This document shows, in pieces, positions 51,830 to 60,157 of a stretch of DNA of 64,000 nt (position 1 is the stretch's first letter; each line of letters opens with the position of its first letter). The stretch covers positions 40,862 to 104,861 of the forward strand of contig NZ_JYJG01000042.1 of NCBI RefSeq assembly GCF_000955955.1, read 5' to 3'. The stretch is from Lentzea aerocolonigenes (GTDB lineage: Bacteria > Actinomycetota > Actinomycetes > Mycobacteriales > Pseudonocardiaceae). The translations under genes were made by a program, and so were the position numbers. The notes beneath the pieces were generated by a model that did no database searches, had not been told where the DNA came from, and worked only from the letters and a program-made list of their open reading frames with translations.

Positions 51830-53260
51830 ATGGATCATGTCTTCGCGGCGCTCAACGAGCGCTTGGGCGGATTGTTCGGTGACCGGCTGGTCGTGCTGGC
51901 CGGCGGCACTCGTTTGGCGAAACGCGCGCATGAGCTTCATGCGCTCGGTGCTCGCCATACGCTCGTGCTGGATACCGACGATCATGCCCCGCTGCATGAT
52001 TCGGTGATCGCCAGGTGGGTCTCGCTGGGCATCAAGGGCGGCTTCGTCGCCGTCGAACAGCGCCGCCTCGGCAAGCTGCTGACCAAGCCCTCGGCAGAGG
52101 TCCGGTCGATCCTCAGGGACTTCGACCCCGACGCCGAAGCCGTCGTGATCAGCACGCCCTACAACGAGATCGGCACCTTCCAGGGCCGTCCCGTGCTCAA
52201 CGCGCGCCAGCACAAGTGGGTCGAGCTGGAGAACAAGACCACCATCGACGCGCTGTGGGACGAGCTGTCGGCCCGTCGCGCGCCCGCGATGGTGTTCGAC
52301 CTCGACTTCGAACGCCTCTGGGGCGCCTCGGAGATCCTCGACCGCGGCGCCGGCGTCGTCTGGTCGGGTGACGGCCCCGCGATCAACGGCGGTGCCAACT
52401 TCGTGCGCCGCGTGCGGACGTACGAGGAGGCCAAGGAAGCCTTCGAGGTGCTCGCCCCCAAGTGCGACCAGGTGCGCGTGATGCCGTTCCTGGAAGGCAT
52501 TCCGGTGAGCGTGCACGGCATCGTGTTCCCCGACGGCACCGCGGTGCTGCGTCCGATCGAGATGGTCGTGCCGCGCCGCCAGGGCCAGGCCAAGTTCCTC
52601 TACGCGGGCTGCGCGTCGTACTACGACCCGCCCGTGTGGATCCGCGACGAGATGCGCAACCTGGCCCGCCGCGTCGGCGAGCACCTGCGCGAGACCGTCG
52701 GCTACCGCGGCACGTTCACGCTGGACGGCATCGCGACCGAGGACGGCTTCCTGCCGACCGAGATCAACACCCGCTACGGCGGCGCGATGGTCTGCTTCGA
52801 GGACGCCGTTCCGTCGCTGCCGCTCGCCCTCGTTCAGGTCGCCCTGGTCGCGGGCTGGGACCTCGGCATCTCCTCCATGCAGTTCGAGGAGCTCGTGCTG
52901 CAGGCCGCGGACAACATCCGCTCGGGTGCGGTGGGCGCCAACGTCCGTGCCGTGCAGCCGACCGAGGTCGACGAGCGGCGGGTGATCTTCACCGGCTGGG
53001 CGTGCCGGCTGGCGCACCCGGAGGAGCCCGCGCACGCGACGCTGCGGCTCAGCCCGTCGCCGATCGGTGGCCGCCTCGATCTCGACCTGCACCGCGAGAA
53101 CATGCCCATCGGCGCGCCCGTGGCGGCGTTGACCGTGGCGGCGTTCGCGCTGGCCGACCAGGAGTGGGGGACGGGCCTCGGTGCCCTGGAGCCCGCGATC
53201 GCCGTCGAGGACGAGGCTCAGGCTGAGCAGGAGTTCATCGAGGAAGCGGTCATCGCTTAG
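51830..53260 (+). CDS. ATP-grasp-like ligase-family protein
   Basis: A 476-residue protein with an N-terminal Rossmann-like domain (RLVVLAGGTRLAKRAHELHA; VVISTPYNEIGTFQGRPV) and a central ATP-grasp-like domain (about 140-360). Typical elements are the glycine-containing loop SGDGPAINGGANFVRRV, MPFLEGIPVSVHGIVF, and the metal site LPTEINTRYGGAMVCFE (about 300-316), where Glu and Asn bind magnesium. The C-terminal part (about 370-476) is beta-rich. ATP-grasp enzymes join a carboxylate to an amine or thiol via acylphosphate. The substrates are unknown. ATG at 51830 starts the fold; the ribosome site is weak. It stands alone, with the HEAT-like gene convergent. Confidence 0.75.
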   Translation: MDHVFAALNERLGGLFGDRLVVLAGGTRLAKRAHELHALGARHTLVLDTDDHAPLHDSVIARWVSLGIKGGFVAVEQRRLGKLLTKPSAEVRSILRDFDPDAEAVVISTPYNEIGTFQGRPVLNARQHKWVELENKTTIDALWDELSARRAPAMVFDLDFERLWGASEILDRGAGVVWSGDGPAINGGANFVRRVRTYEEAKEAFEVLAPKCDQVRVMPFLEGIPVSVHGIVFPDGTAVLRPIEMVVPRRQGQAKFLYAGCASYYDPPVWIRDEMRNLARRVGEHLRETVGYRGTFTLDGIATEDGFLPTEINTRYGGAMVCFEDAVPSLPLALVQVALVAGWDLGISSMQFEELVLQAADNIRSGAVGANVRAVQPTEVDERRVIFTGWACRLAHPEEPAHATLRLSPSPIGGRLDLDLHRENMPIGAPVAALTVAAFALADQEWGTGLGALEPAIAVEDEAQAEQEFIEEAVIA

Positions 53261-53263
53261 GAC

Positions 53264-54028
53264 TCACCAGGCGCCCTCATCGCCGTACGCGGAGATGAGG
53301 GCGAACCGGTAGCCCATCAACGCCGCGGCGACCTCACGAGGCTGGTGCGCCGGCCGCACCAGCCCTTCGCCGAGCACCTTCGGCCGCGGCAGGTCCACCC
53401 CGAGTAACTCGGGCGACCGCTTCAGCAGCGCCACGGCGATCTCGGCCGCGTCGGAGAGCATCTCCTCGTTCGGCAGCTCGGCCATGTCCTGCATCAGCCC
53501 CACGACGAACGCGGGCAGCTTCTCCGGCACCGCGCAGGCGAGCGCGACGAGGCACGCCACCCGTTCGGACGCCAGCGCCTCGAAGATCTTCGGGGCGCCC
53601 TGGGCGACCGCGTGCCGGGTCTGCGTCAGCCAATCGGGTGCCGTGCGGGGGAGCTCGCGGCCGAGCGCGTTCCAGCGGCGGTGCGTGCGGCGGCCGTCCT
53701 CGGTGAAGCCCTTGCCCGCCAACGCCATGGCGGCCAGCAGGAAGATCGCCCGGTCGCGCACGTCGCCGGCGACCTTGTACGAGGCCCCCACCTCGACGAG
53801 GTACGGCACGGCGCAGAACGACGCCTCGGAAACCGTGTCGTCGGTCAACAGGCGCTCTGCCAACGAGCTGAGCGCGTCGAGGCGCACGTCGGCGCTGGGG
53901 TCCATGAGTGAGCGGAGCAGGCGCGGCACCCGACCGGCGCCACCCCGGCCGTCGTACACCTCGGGCCAGGAAATCCTGTCGAGTCCACGCAACGGGTCCG
54001 GCCGTTGCCAGGCACGCGGCAGCTCCAT
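53264..54028 (-). CDS. HEAT-repeat-like protein of unknown function
   Basis: A 254-residue alpha-helical protein with repeats resembling HEAT/ARM helices (RVPRLLRSLMDPSADVRLDA; DRAIFLLAAMALAG; DAAEIAVALLKRSPELLG). No catalytic motif, signal peptide or membrane segment is seen. It starts MELPRAWQRPDPLRGLDRIS, a pattern seen in proteins from toxin-immunity and surveillance contexts, but I cannot assign a family. ATG at 54028. It is divergent from the DNA methyltransferase gene with about 60 bp between, so the two may share regulation. It converges with the ATP-grasp gene. Confidence 0.72.
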   Translation of the reverse strand: MELPRAWQRPDPLRGLDRISWPEVYDGRGGAGRVPRLLRSLMDPSADVRLDALSSLAERLLTDDTVSEASFCAVPYLVEVGASYKVAGDVRDRAIFLLAAMALAGKGFTEDGRRTHRRWNALGRELPRTAPDWLTQTRHAVAQGAPKIFEALASERVACLVALACAVPEKLPAFVVGLMQDMAELPNEEMLSDAAEIAVALLKRSPELLGVDLPRPKVLGEGLVRPAHQPREVAAALMGYRFALISAYGDEGAW

Positions 54029-54087
54029 AGGCGGGAAAGGTACGGGATGTCAGGGAAGGCGCCTCGGAGCCTCGCCCGTACGATCTC

Positions 54088-55296
54088 GTGGTGTCCTTCT
54101 CGGTGGCCGACATCTTCTCGGGTGCGGGCGGCATGAGCTTCGGCTTCCACGCCCACCGCGACTTCCGGGTCGTCGGTGCCGCCGACGCCCAGATCGGCAA
54201 GCCGTCTTCCCGCTTGGGTTCGTTGCGCTGCAACGACACGTACCGCGCGAACATCGGCGTCGACCCGTTGGAGGTCGACCTCTCGAAGGTGTCGCCGTCG
54301 GCGTTGCGCGAGGTCTGGGGCCTGCGCCGCGGCCAGCTCGACGTGCTGCTGGCGTGCCCGCCGTGCTCTGGCTTCTCCCGGATCACCGCCCAGAACCACC
54401 TGCGCGACGACCCGCGGAACTCGCTGGTGGGCCGCATCGCGGTCTACGCCGAGGAACTGCGCCCGAAGGTCGTGCTCGTCGAGAACGCCCGCGAGCTCGT
54501 CAAAGGCAAGCAGCGCCACCACTTCGACAGCCTCGCGGAGGAGCTGACCAAGATCGGCTACTCGGTCGCGGGCGGCACGCACATGCTGTCCAAGTTCGGC
54601 CTGCCGCAGCTGCGAGAGCGGACGTTGATGGTGGCCGTGGACGCCGGCCTGCCGCTGCTGACGCTGGACGACCTGTGGGCGGGCCGGGTGATCCGCCCGT
54701 CCGCCATCACGGTCCGCCGGGCGATCGGCAAGCTGCCCCGGATCGAGGCCGGCGTGGCCGATGTGGAAGACCCCATTCACGTGTCGCCGACGTTTTCTCA
54801 GGACCGCAGTCTGGAAAGAATGCGTGCAATTCCCGCGAATGGTGGCTCGTGGGCGGATCTGCTCAGGTCTCCGGAGACCGCGAAGTTGTTGAATCCTGCA
54901 CAACGCCGGATCGTCGAAGAGCAGAACTGGGGTTCGCACCCGGACGTCTACGGCCGGATGTGGTGGGACGAACCGGCCCGAACGATCAAGCGGGAATGCG
55001 GCCATGTCGGCAACGGCCGTTATGCCCACCCCGAGCAGCACCGGCTCTGCACGGTCCGCGAGATGGCCCTCTTGCAGGGCTTTCCCCGGCAGTTCCGGTT
55101 CGACGTGTCGATTCTCGGGAACGCCTACCGGCACGTCGGCGACGCCGTTCCGCCGCTCATCGCCTACCAGTTGGCGGGCCTCACCCGCTGGATTCTGACC
55201 GGGCGTCGCCCGGAGCCACGCGAGATGTGTCTGCGCGGCACTTCACTACGTCCCGGAGACATTCGGCCGGTCGAAGTTACCGAATTGGTTGCCTGA
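54088..55296 (+). CDS. DNA cytosine-5 methyltransferase (orphan Dcm-type)
   Basis: A 402-residue C5 cytosine methyltransferase using SAM. Motif I is VADIFSGAGGMSFGF, motif IV carries the catalytic cysteine in LACPPCSGFS (Q of PCQ replaced by S), motif VI is LVENARELV, and motif VIII is LPQLRERTLMVA. The target-recognition region spans about 210-330, and motifs IX-X end with ILGNAYRHVGDAVPPLIAYQ. The stretch from about 54770 to 54860 uses more A/T-ending codons than surrounding genes, a sign of acquisition. No restriction endonuclease gene is adjacent. GTG at 54088 or 54091 can start; both follow the 60-bp gap from the divergent HEAT-like gene. Confidence 0.92.
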   Translation: MVSFSVADIFSGAGGMSFGFHAHRDFRVVGAADAQIGKPSSRLGSLRCNDTYRANIGVDPLEVDLSKVSPSALREVWGLRRGQLDVLLACPPCSGFSRITAQNHLRDDPRNSLVGRIAVYAEELRPKVVLVENARELVKGKQRHHFDSLAEELTKIGYSVAGGTHMLSKFGLPQLRERTLMVAVDAGLPLLTLDDLWAGRVIRPSAITVRRAIGKLPRIEAGVADVEDPIHVSPTFSQDRSLERMRAIPANGGSWADLLRSPETAKLLNPAQRRIVEEQNWGSHPDVYGRMWWDEPARTIKRECGHVGNGRYAHPEQHRLCTVREMALLQGFPRQFRFDVSILGNAYRHVGDAVPPLIAYQLAGLTRWILTGRRPEPREMCLRGTSLRPGDIRPVEVTELVA

Positions 55297-55604
55297 CGCT
55301 TGAACCGTCGGTGCAGGTCAGCCGTAGCAACCGTCTCAATTGATAACTGTTAGGCAACGAATCTAACGTCACCTGACAAAATTAATGCATCGCAGGCCTA
55401 TCCACTGTGGACACCCTGAGTAGCTTTTCGCTGGTCACGGGCGGTTTGTAGTGTCCCTCATACCTCACTCCATCGGGTGTAACTCGATCGGCTAGTGTCG
55501 CCGTCGCTTCCTGTCGGTTCAGTGTCGATCTCGACGTGCCGACCGTCCCGGCGGGCGAATGACTTCCCACGCGATCGGGCTAACTTCAGCGAGCAAGGAG
55601 ACCC
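55297..55604. other. AT-richer 308-bp intergenic region before the thioester-domain gene
   Basis: The region is markedly richer in A/T than its surroundings, especially 55330-55395. No gene is seen on either strand. A TAGTGT hexamer at 55493-55498 could be a -10 element for the downstream gene, but a -35 partner is not clear. AAGGAG at 55595-55600 is the ribosome-binding site of the next gene. Confidence 0.5.
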
Positions 55605-56831
55605 ATGGCTTCCCGGTTGAGGATCGGCGCGGCGCTGTTCGGTGCCACCGCCCTCTTGTCCATGTCGACGCTGGCCGCGTCCGCCGACGTGATCGTCAAG
55701 CCCATCCAGGACGAGAACCAGAAGAAGTACGGCTACGAGGTCACCTTCGTGGACGGCGTCGGCAACCTGCCGGAGCACACGCCGCCGAAGGGCGAGTACG
55801 GCACCGTGCTCATCCCTCTCGAGGTTCAGGAGAACGGCAAGACCAGCAAGGCTTACGCCTACTGCGTCGAGCTGCCGACCAACCTGGACAAGAACAAGGG
55901 ACTCAAGGAAGCCAAGTGGGGCGACCACCCCAACCCTGACTCCAAGTTCCGGGACAACGCCGGCAAGGTCCTCTGGATCCTGCTCAACTCGTTCCCGACG
56001 AAGAGCACGAACGAGCTCGACAAGCTGTACGACGGTGACTACAACGAGCTGGAGGCGATCACGGCCACGCAGGCCGCGATCTGGCACTTCAGCGACGGTG
56101 TTGAGCTCAAGGGCGTGACGCAGCACGCGGATGACGTCACCAAGCTCTACAAGAAGCTGATCGAGCAGGCGCAGGACATCAAGGAACAGCCGAAGCCGAC
56201 GCTGGAGATCGACCCGGCCTCGAAGTCGGGCAAGGCCGGCGAGAAGATCGGCCCGTTCAAGGTCACCACGACCGCCAACGAGCTGAAGCTGACGGCGGAG
56301 CTTCCTGATGGCGTGACCATCACCGACGCCGAGGGCAAGCCGCTCAACGTCGAGAAGAAGGCCGGCAAGTCCGAGCTGACCGCCAAGGCCGAGGGCAACA
56401 AGGTCTCGGAGTTCTTCGTCAACGTGCCGGCGGATGCCGCCAAGGGCGAAGCGAAGATGAACGTCTCGGCTGAGGCCACGCTGCAGGCCGGTCGCCTGTT
56501 CATCGCTGAGGACAAGAACCACAAGACGCAGTCGCTGGTCATCGCGCAGGACTCGAAGGTCAAGGTCGCCAAGGACGCCAAGGCGGACTGGATCGTCGGC
56601 GAGAAGCCGACCACGCCGACGACCACCACGACCACGGAGACGACGACCACCACTCCGACCACTACCACCACCACGACCACGAACAACCCGGCTCCGGGTG
56701 GCAGCACGGACGACCTCGCGTCGACCGGTGCGTCGATCCTGTGGCCGCTCGTCGGCGGTCTGGCGCTCGTCGGTGCCGGTATCGGCGCCCTGTTCGTCGT
56801 GCGCCGCAAGAAGGCTGGTGCTGCTGAGTAA
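55605..56831 (+). CDS. Thioester-domain adhesin with LASTG sorting signal
   Basis: A 408-residue exported protein. Signal peptide 1 to about 27. The following domain (about 28-190) has the hallmarks of Gram-positive thioester domains: C87 in YAYCVELPT and Q156 in TATQAAIWHF. These would form an internal Cys-Gln thioester able to bond covalently to host or surface amines. A beta-rich Ig-like domain follows (about 200-325), then a Thr/Pro stalk, and LASTG at L371 with a membrane segment and RRKKAG, a class E sortase signal. ATG at 55605 has AAGGAG 4 bases upstream. It is monocistronic, with its own terminator. Confidence 0.88.
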   Translation: MASRLRIGAALFGATALLSMSTLAASADVIVKPIQDENQKKYGYEVTFVDGVGNLPEHTPPKGEYGTVLIPLEVQENGKTSKAYAYCVELPTNLDKNKGLKEAKWGDHPNPDSKFRDNAGKVLWILLNSFPTKSTNELDKLYDGDYNELEAITATQAAIWHFSDGVELKGVTQHADDVTKLYKKLIEQAQDIKEQPKPTLEIDPASKSGKAGEKIGPFKVTTTANELKLTAELPDGVTITDAEGKPLNVEKKAGKSELTAKAEGNKVSEFFVNVPADAAKGEAKMNVSAEATLQAGRLFIAEDKNHKTQSLVIAQDSKVKVAKDAKADWIVGEKPTTPTTTTTTETTTTTPTTTTTTTTNNPAPGGSTDDLASTGASILWPLVGGLALVGAGIGALFVVRRKKAGAAE

Positions 56832-56848
56832 TCAGCACCCCTAAGACG

Positions 56849-56884
56849 AACGCCCCCAGGGTCCGCGCCGGTCCTGGGGGCGTT
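56849..56884. terminator. Terminator after the thioester-domain gene
   Basis: Perfect 12-bp stem (56849-56860 with 56873-56884) ending in TTT, between convergent genes. Confidence 0.88.
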
Positions 56885-56900
56885 TGCCGTTCCGAGCTTC

Positions 56901-58250
56901 CTACCTGCGGCTGATGCCCGCCACGCTGATGTCTCCGTCGGCGATCGCGACGTCCCGGTCGGAAGACGCACCGGAGAAGATCGCGCGGGCCGGGTCGCGG
57001 AAGTTCTCCACGATCTCGACGCGCTGCACCGGCTTGGCCGTCGGGATCACGGCTTCCGGCGTCCACGTGCAGCCGAACCGCACCAGGTAGGTGTTCACGT
57101 TCGGCTTGCCGTCCTCGGTGGCGTACACGCGCCACGTGAACGGGTCGATCTGCTCCATGTCACGGGTGCGCAGTCCCCGTGCCACTTCCTTGGTCTCCCA
57201 GCTGCGACCGTTCCAGGTGGACATGAAGTTGTGCAGAGGTCCCTTGTCCTGGTCGCCCATGAACCACAGCACGAACGGCCGGCCCAGCGTCGTCCCCACC
57301 TGCTGGATGTAGTCCGGGGACTTGACCGCGTTCGGCAGGGTCAGCGGGGTGTCCGCGATCTTCAGGTACGTCTCCTGGTCGGCGTCGTCGATCTGGGTGC
57401 CCAGATCCCTGCCGGCCGCCGAGTAGAAGTGCAGGTTCCGCGGGTCGAACGTCGCGTAGTACATGTTGCGGTGGTAGCGGTCGTGCAGATGTCCTTCCGT
57501 GCCACCACCGGCGAGCGTGTACGCGATCCGCACGCGGCCGTTGTCCTCCTGCCGCAGCTGACCGATGTAGATCTCGTTCATGTTGTCCGCGCGGGACGTC
57601 GACCCGATCGCGAACCGGTCACCGGTCAGTTCCGTGGAGGTCTTCCACGTCTTGCCGTTGTCCTTGGACACCACGTAGAGCATCGGACGCGTGTCCGTGG
57701 GCGTCACGTGGTCGAGGTCGCGGGTCGTCTCGCGGTAGAAGACGTAGATCGTGCCGTCCTTCGTGACGAACGGCATCGGGTACGTGGCCGCGTTCTTCGA
57801 AATCAGCGTCTCTTCCCAGACGCCGTCGGCCGAGTTGGCCTGGGGCGAGCGGGACATGCGCAGCTCGACGTTGTGCATGCCGCGGAAGATCAGCAGATGC
57901 CCGTCCTTGGCCTGAACCATGGTCGGGTAGTTGTGCGAGTCCTTGTCCCCGTCCGCGACCCGGTTGGGCGCGGACCAGGTGGCCTTGCGGTGGTCGTACG
58001 TCTGGACGTAGCTGTCCTCGTACTGGCCGGCCCACGAGATGAAGGTCTTGCCGACCCTGCGGTCGTAGACCCCACCCGCGACGGGCCTGCGGTCACTGCG
58101 GGCAGCGACGTTCGTGGCCGTGTTCGTCACCGTGAACTTGGCTTTGCCCAGGTCGGAGCTCTGCGTGTCGGCTGTGGCGTGGGCCGACGAGACAACGACG
58201 AGCGGCAACAGCAGTACAGCGGACATAACTCCACGCAGGAGCCGTGTCAT
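56901..58250 (-). CDS. Secreted BNR-repeat (sialidase-like propeller) protein
   Basis: A 449-residue exported protein. Signal peptide about 1-28 (GVMSAVLLLPLVVVSSAHAT). The rest is a beta-propeller of the BNR-4 type. It has KTFISWAGQYEDSYVQTYDH, HNYPTMVQAKDGHLLIFRGM (the His-Asn-x-Pro signature), YPMPFVTKDGTIYVFYRETT and Asp-box-like SKDNGKTWKTS. Related proteins include polysaccharide lyases and glycoside hydrolases acting on plant or algal sugars; a catalytic set cannot be assigned here. ATG at 58250. It converges with the thioester-domain gene; the two exported products may be unrelated. Confidence 0.85.
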   Translation of the reverse strand: MTRLLRGVMSAVLLLPLVVVSSAHATADTQSSDLGKAKFTVTNTATNVAARSDRRPVAGGVYDRRVGKTFISWAGQYEDSYVQTYDHRKATWSAPNRVADGDKDSHNYPTMVQAKDGHLLIFRGMHNVELRMSRSPQANSADGVWEETLISKNAATYPMPFVTKDGTIYVFYRETTRDLDHVTPTDTRPMLYVVSKDNGKTWKTSTELTGDRFAIGSTSRADNMNEIYIGQLRQEDNGRVRIAYTLAGGGTEGHLHDRYHRNMYYATFDPRNLHFYSAAGRDLGTQIDDADQETYLKIADTPLTLPNAVKSPDYIQQVGTTLGRPFVLWFMGDQDKGPLHNFMSTWNGRSWETKEVARGLRTRDMEQIDPFTWRVYATEDGKPNVNTYLVRFGCTWTPEAVIPTAKPVQRVEIVENFRDPARAIFSGASSDRDVAIADGDISVAGISRR

Positions 58251-58415
58251 GTGGCGTGTCCTCCTGGTTCTGGCCGCGACGGCGGCCGACCAGGCGGCGG
58301 CGGGGACATCATCCGCGTCGCCGAGCCGACTTGTCCAGGCGGAGTTAGCGTGATCGCGGCTATCAACACGCGGGCCCTACTCGGGTACCCTGCGTCAGGA
58401 GCGGAGGAGCACCAC

Positions 58416-58586
58416 ATGAACTTCGACGAGATCAAGAACAAGGCCATGGACCTCGCTGAGGAGCACCACGAGCAGGTCGACAAGGGCGTGGATGCCGCGG
58501 CGGACTTCGTCAGCGGCAAGTTCGGTCACGACGAGCAGGTCGACTCGGTTGCCGAGAAGATCAAGGACATCCTTCCAGGTGGATGA
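58416..58586 (+). CDS. MT0933-family small antitoxin-like protein
   Basis: A 56-residue amphipathic helical protein: MNFDEIKNKAMDLAEEHHEQ, then VDKGVDAAADFVSGKFGHDE and a final VDSVAEKIKDILPGG. It matches the Rv0909/MT0933 antitoxin-type family, in which the partner toxin is normally the next gene. Here the next gene encodes a glycolipid-binding-domain protein, not a known toxin. GAGGAG 6 bases before ATG at 58416 gives a strong start; the longer frame to 57231 is a shadow. The stop is immediately followed by the next start. Confidence 0.88.
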   Translation: MNFDEIKNKAMDLAEEHHEQVDKGVDAAADFVSGKFGHDEQVDSVAEKIKDILPGG

Positions 58587-59228
58587 GTGAACTCCTCTAA
58601 CGCCACTGACGCAGGGCGGGTCACCTCGAACGGGGAGACCCGCTCTCCTTCTGCCCGCAGGCCGGAAATGATCACCTGGCAGGGCATCCACGAGCCGAGG
58701 CTCGAGCAGGTCCGCCTGCTCCTCTCCAGCGACCAACGCCTCCGCGCGTCCGGCCGCCTGGTCGCCGCCGGCCCCGACGAGCAGTTCAACGCCTCCTTCG
58801 AGGTCTCCGTGGGCGAGAGCGGCCAGGTCAACCGCCTGCTGCTGCGCACTGCCACGGTCTCGGAGGAGCGCCAGTGCTCCCTCTCGAGGACCGAGGACGG
58901 CGCCTGGCTGGTCGACCACGGCCAGGGTGCCAAGCGGGAGACGTTCAACGGCGCGTTGGACGTTGACGTCCAGTTCGCGGTTCTGTTCAACACCATCCCG
59001 ATCAGGCGTCTCAACCTGCACCGCGAGGAGGGTGAGTTCGACCTCCCGGTCGTGTGGGTCTCGCTACCCGAGCTGTCGGTGAAGGTCGTGACGCAGTCCT
59101 ACAAGACGATGTCGGTCGGCGACGACGTCTCGGTGGTGCGGTTCAAGAGCGGCGGGTTCGAGCAGAAGATCAAGGTCGACCAGAACGGTCTCGTCCTCGA
59201 CTACCCGCTGATCTCGAAGCGCATTTAG
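58587..59228 (+). CDS. Putative glycolipid-binding-domain protein (DUF1089 type)
   Basis: A protein of 213 residues from GTG 58587, or 186 from ATG 58668, where the family sequence begins (MITWQGIHEPRLEQVRLLLS). The domain continues with LLLRTATVSEERQCSLSRTE, QFAVLFNTIPIRRLNLHREE, and ends with GFEQKIKVDQNGLVLDYPLI, typical of the putative glycolipid-binding family. It is a cytosolic beta-rich barrel fold; members are often encoded beside regulators. The GTG start lies directly after the stop of the small antitoxin-like gene, with AGGTGG 5-6 bases upstream, suggesting coupling. Its ligand is unproven. Confidence 0.8.
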   Translation: MNSSNATDAGRVTSNGETRSPSARRPEMITWQGIHEPRLEQVRLLLSSDQRLRASGRLVAAGPDEQFNASFEVSVGESGQVNRLLLRTATVSEERQCSLSRTEDGAWLVDHGQGAKRETFNGALDVDVQFAVLFNTIPIRRLNLHREEGEFDLPVVWVSLPELSVKVVTQSYKTMSVGDDVSVVRFKSGGFEQKIKVDQNGLVLDYPLISKRI

Positions 59229-59311
59229 AACCCTTCCAAGAAGTACTTCCTTCGTGGCGAGTCGCATCCAGACGATGGAAGACAAGGGCTTCTGCCTTCT
59301 AGCGTTCCGGC

Positions 59312-60145
59312 ATGCCGAAACGATTTTCGAGCGTGGTGGGACGCTCGTTCGGTGATGGCGTACGCGACGCCATCCAGGCCGCCGGAATGACCCAGCGCCG
59401 ACTTGCCGAGCGGCTCGACTGGGAAGAGGCCAAGCTCTCCGACGTGGTCAGGGGCAAGGGCGGCGTCACCGAGGTCGAGGTGGCGCTGTTGCTCGGGCTG
59501 TGCGGCGTTACGCCGGACGAGACCCGCCGGCTGCTCACGCTCTACCGGGAGACGCGCGAGAAGGGCTTCCTCCAGTTCAACGACGAAGACGGCGTGCCGA
59601 ACCAGCTGCGCACCCTGATCGCCCAGGAGCAGGTCGCCACCAAGATCTTCGTGTGGGCCATGAACCTCGTCCCCGGCCTCTTGCAGATCCCGCCGTACTC
59701 CTTTGAAGTGGTGCAGGCTGTTCCGACTATTGACCCGGAACAGGTTGTGGAGATCGTCGCCGCTCGAGAGTCGCGGCGATCGATCTTCCACCGGAGCCGG
59801 GAGTTCACCTTCTACGTCCATGAGCAGGCGCTGCGCTTTCAAGTCGGCAGCCGTGAGCTGATGATCGCCCAACTGCAGGACCTGCTTCGCATGTCGATAC
59901 GTCCGTACATCAGCGTGCGAGTCATACCGCTCTCGATAGGCGTGCACGCTGGCCTTGCGGGTTCGTTCACCAAGCTCGGCTTCGAGAAGTTCGAGCCGGT
60001 GGTCTTCGTGGAGACCCACAACCTGAACCTCTTCTTGGAGGACAAGGGCTCGATCGCCGTGTACGACGAAGTGCTGAAGGCGCTGGATGCCCAAGCTCTC
60101 GATGAGGAACAATCGAAGGAGCTGATCACCAGCTTGTTGACGTGA
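59312..60145 (+). CDS. XRE-type regulator of the Scr1 family (DUF5753)
   Basis: A 277-residue protein. The N-terminal helix-turn-helix (about 10-70) reads FGDGVRDAIQAAGMTQRRLA then RLDWEEAKLSDVVRGKGGVT. The DUF5753 domain (about 95-270) has VWAMNLVPGLLQIPPYS, the tell-tale QTxxY-like site, FTFYVHEQALRFQVG and SIRPYISVRVIPLSIG. Streptomycetes and relatives carry dozens of such regulators, usually paired with a DUF397 protein (the Scr1/Scr2 arrangement); that partner follows 12 bases downstream. ATG at 59312 starts the HTH region. The pair probably acts as a paired switch that controls itself or nearby genes. Confidence 0.92.
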   Translation: MPKRFSSVVGRSFGDGVRDAIQAAGMTQRRLAERLDWEEAKLSDVVRGKGGVTEVEVALLLGLCGVTPDETRRLLTLYRETREKGFLQFNDEDGVPNQLRTLIAQEQVATKIFVWAMNLVPGLLQIPPYSFEVVQAVPTIDPEQVVEIVAARESRRSIFHRSREFTFYVHEQALRFQVGSRELMIAQLQDLLRMSIRPYISVRVIPLSIGVHAGLAGSFTKLGFEKFEPVVFVETHNLNLFLEDKGSIAVYDEVLKALDAQALDEEQSKELITSLLT

Positions 60146-60157
60146 GGGGGCCTGCCC

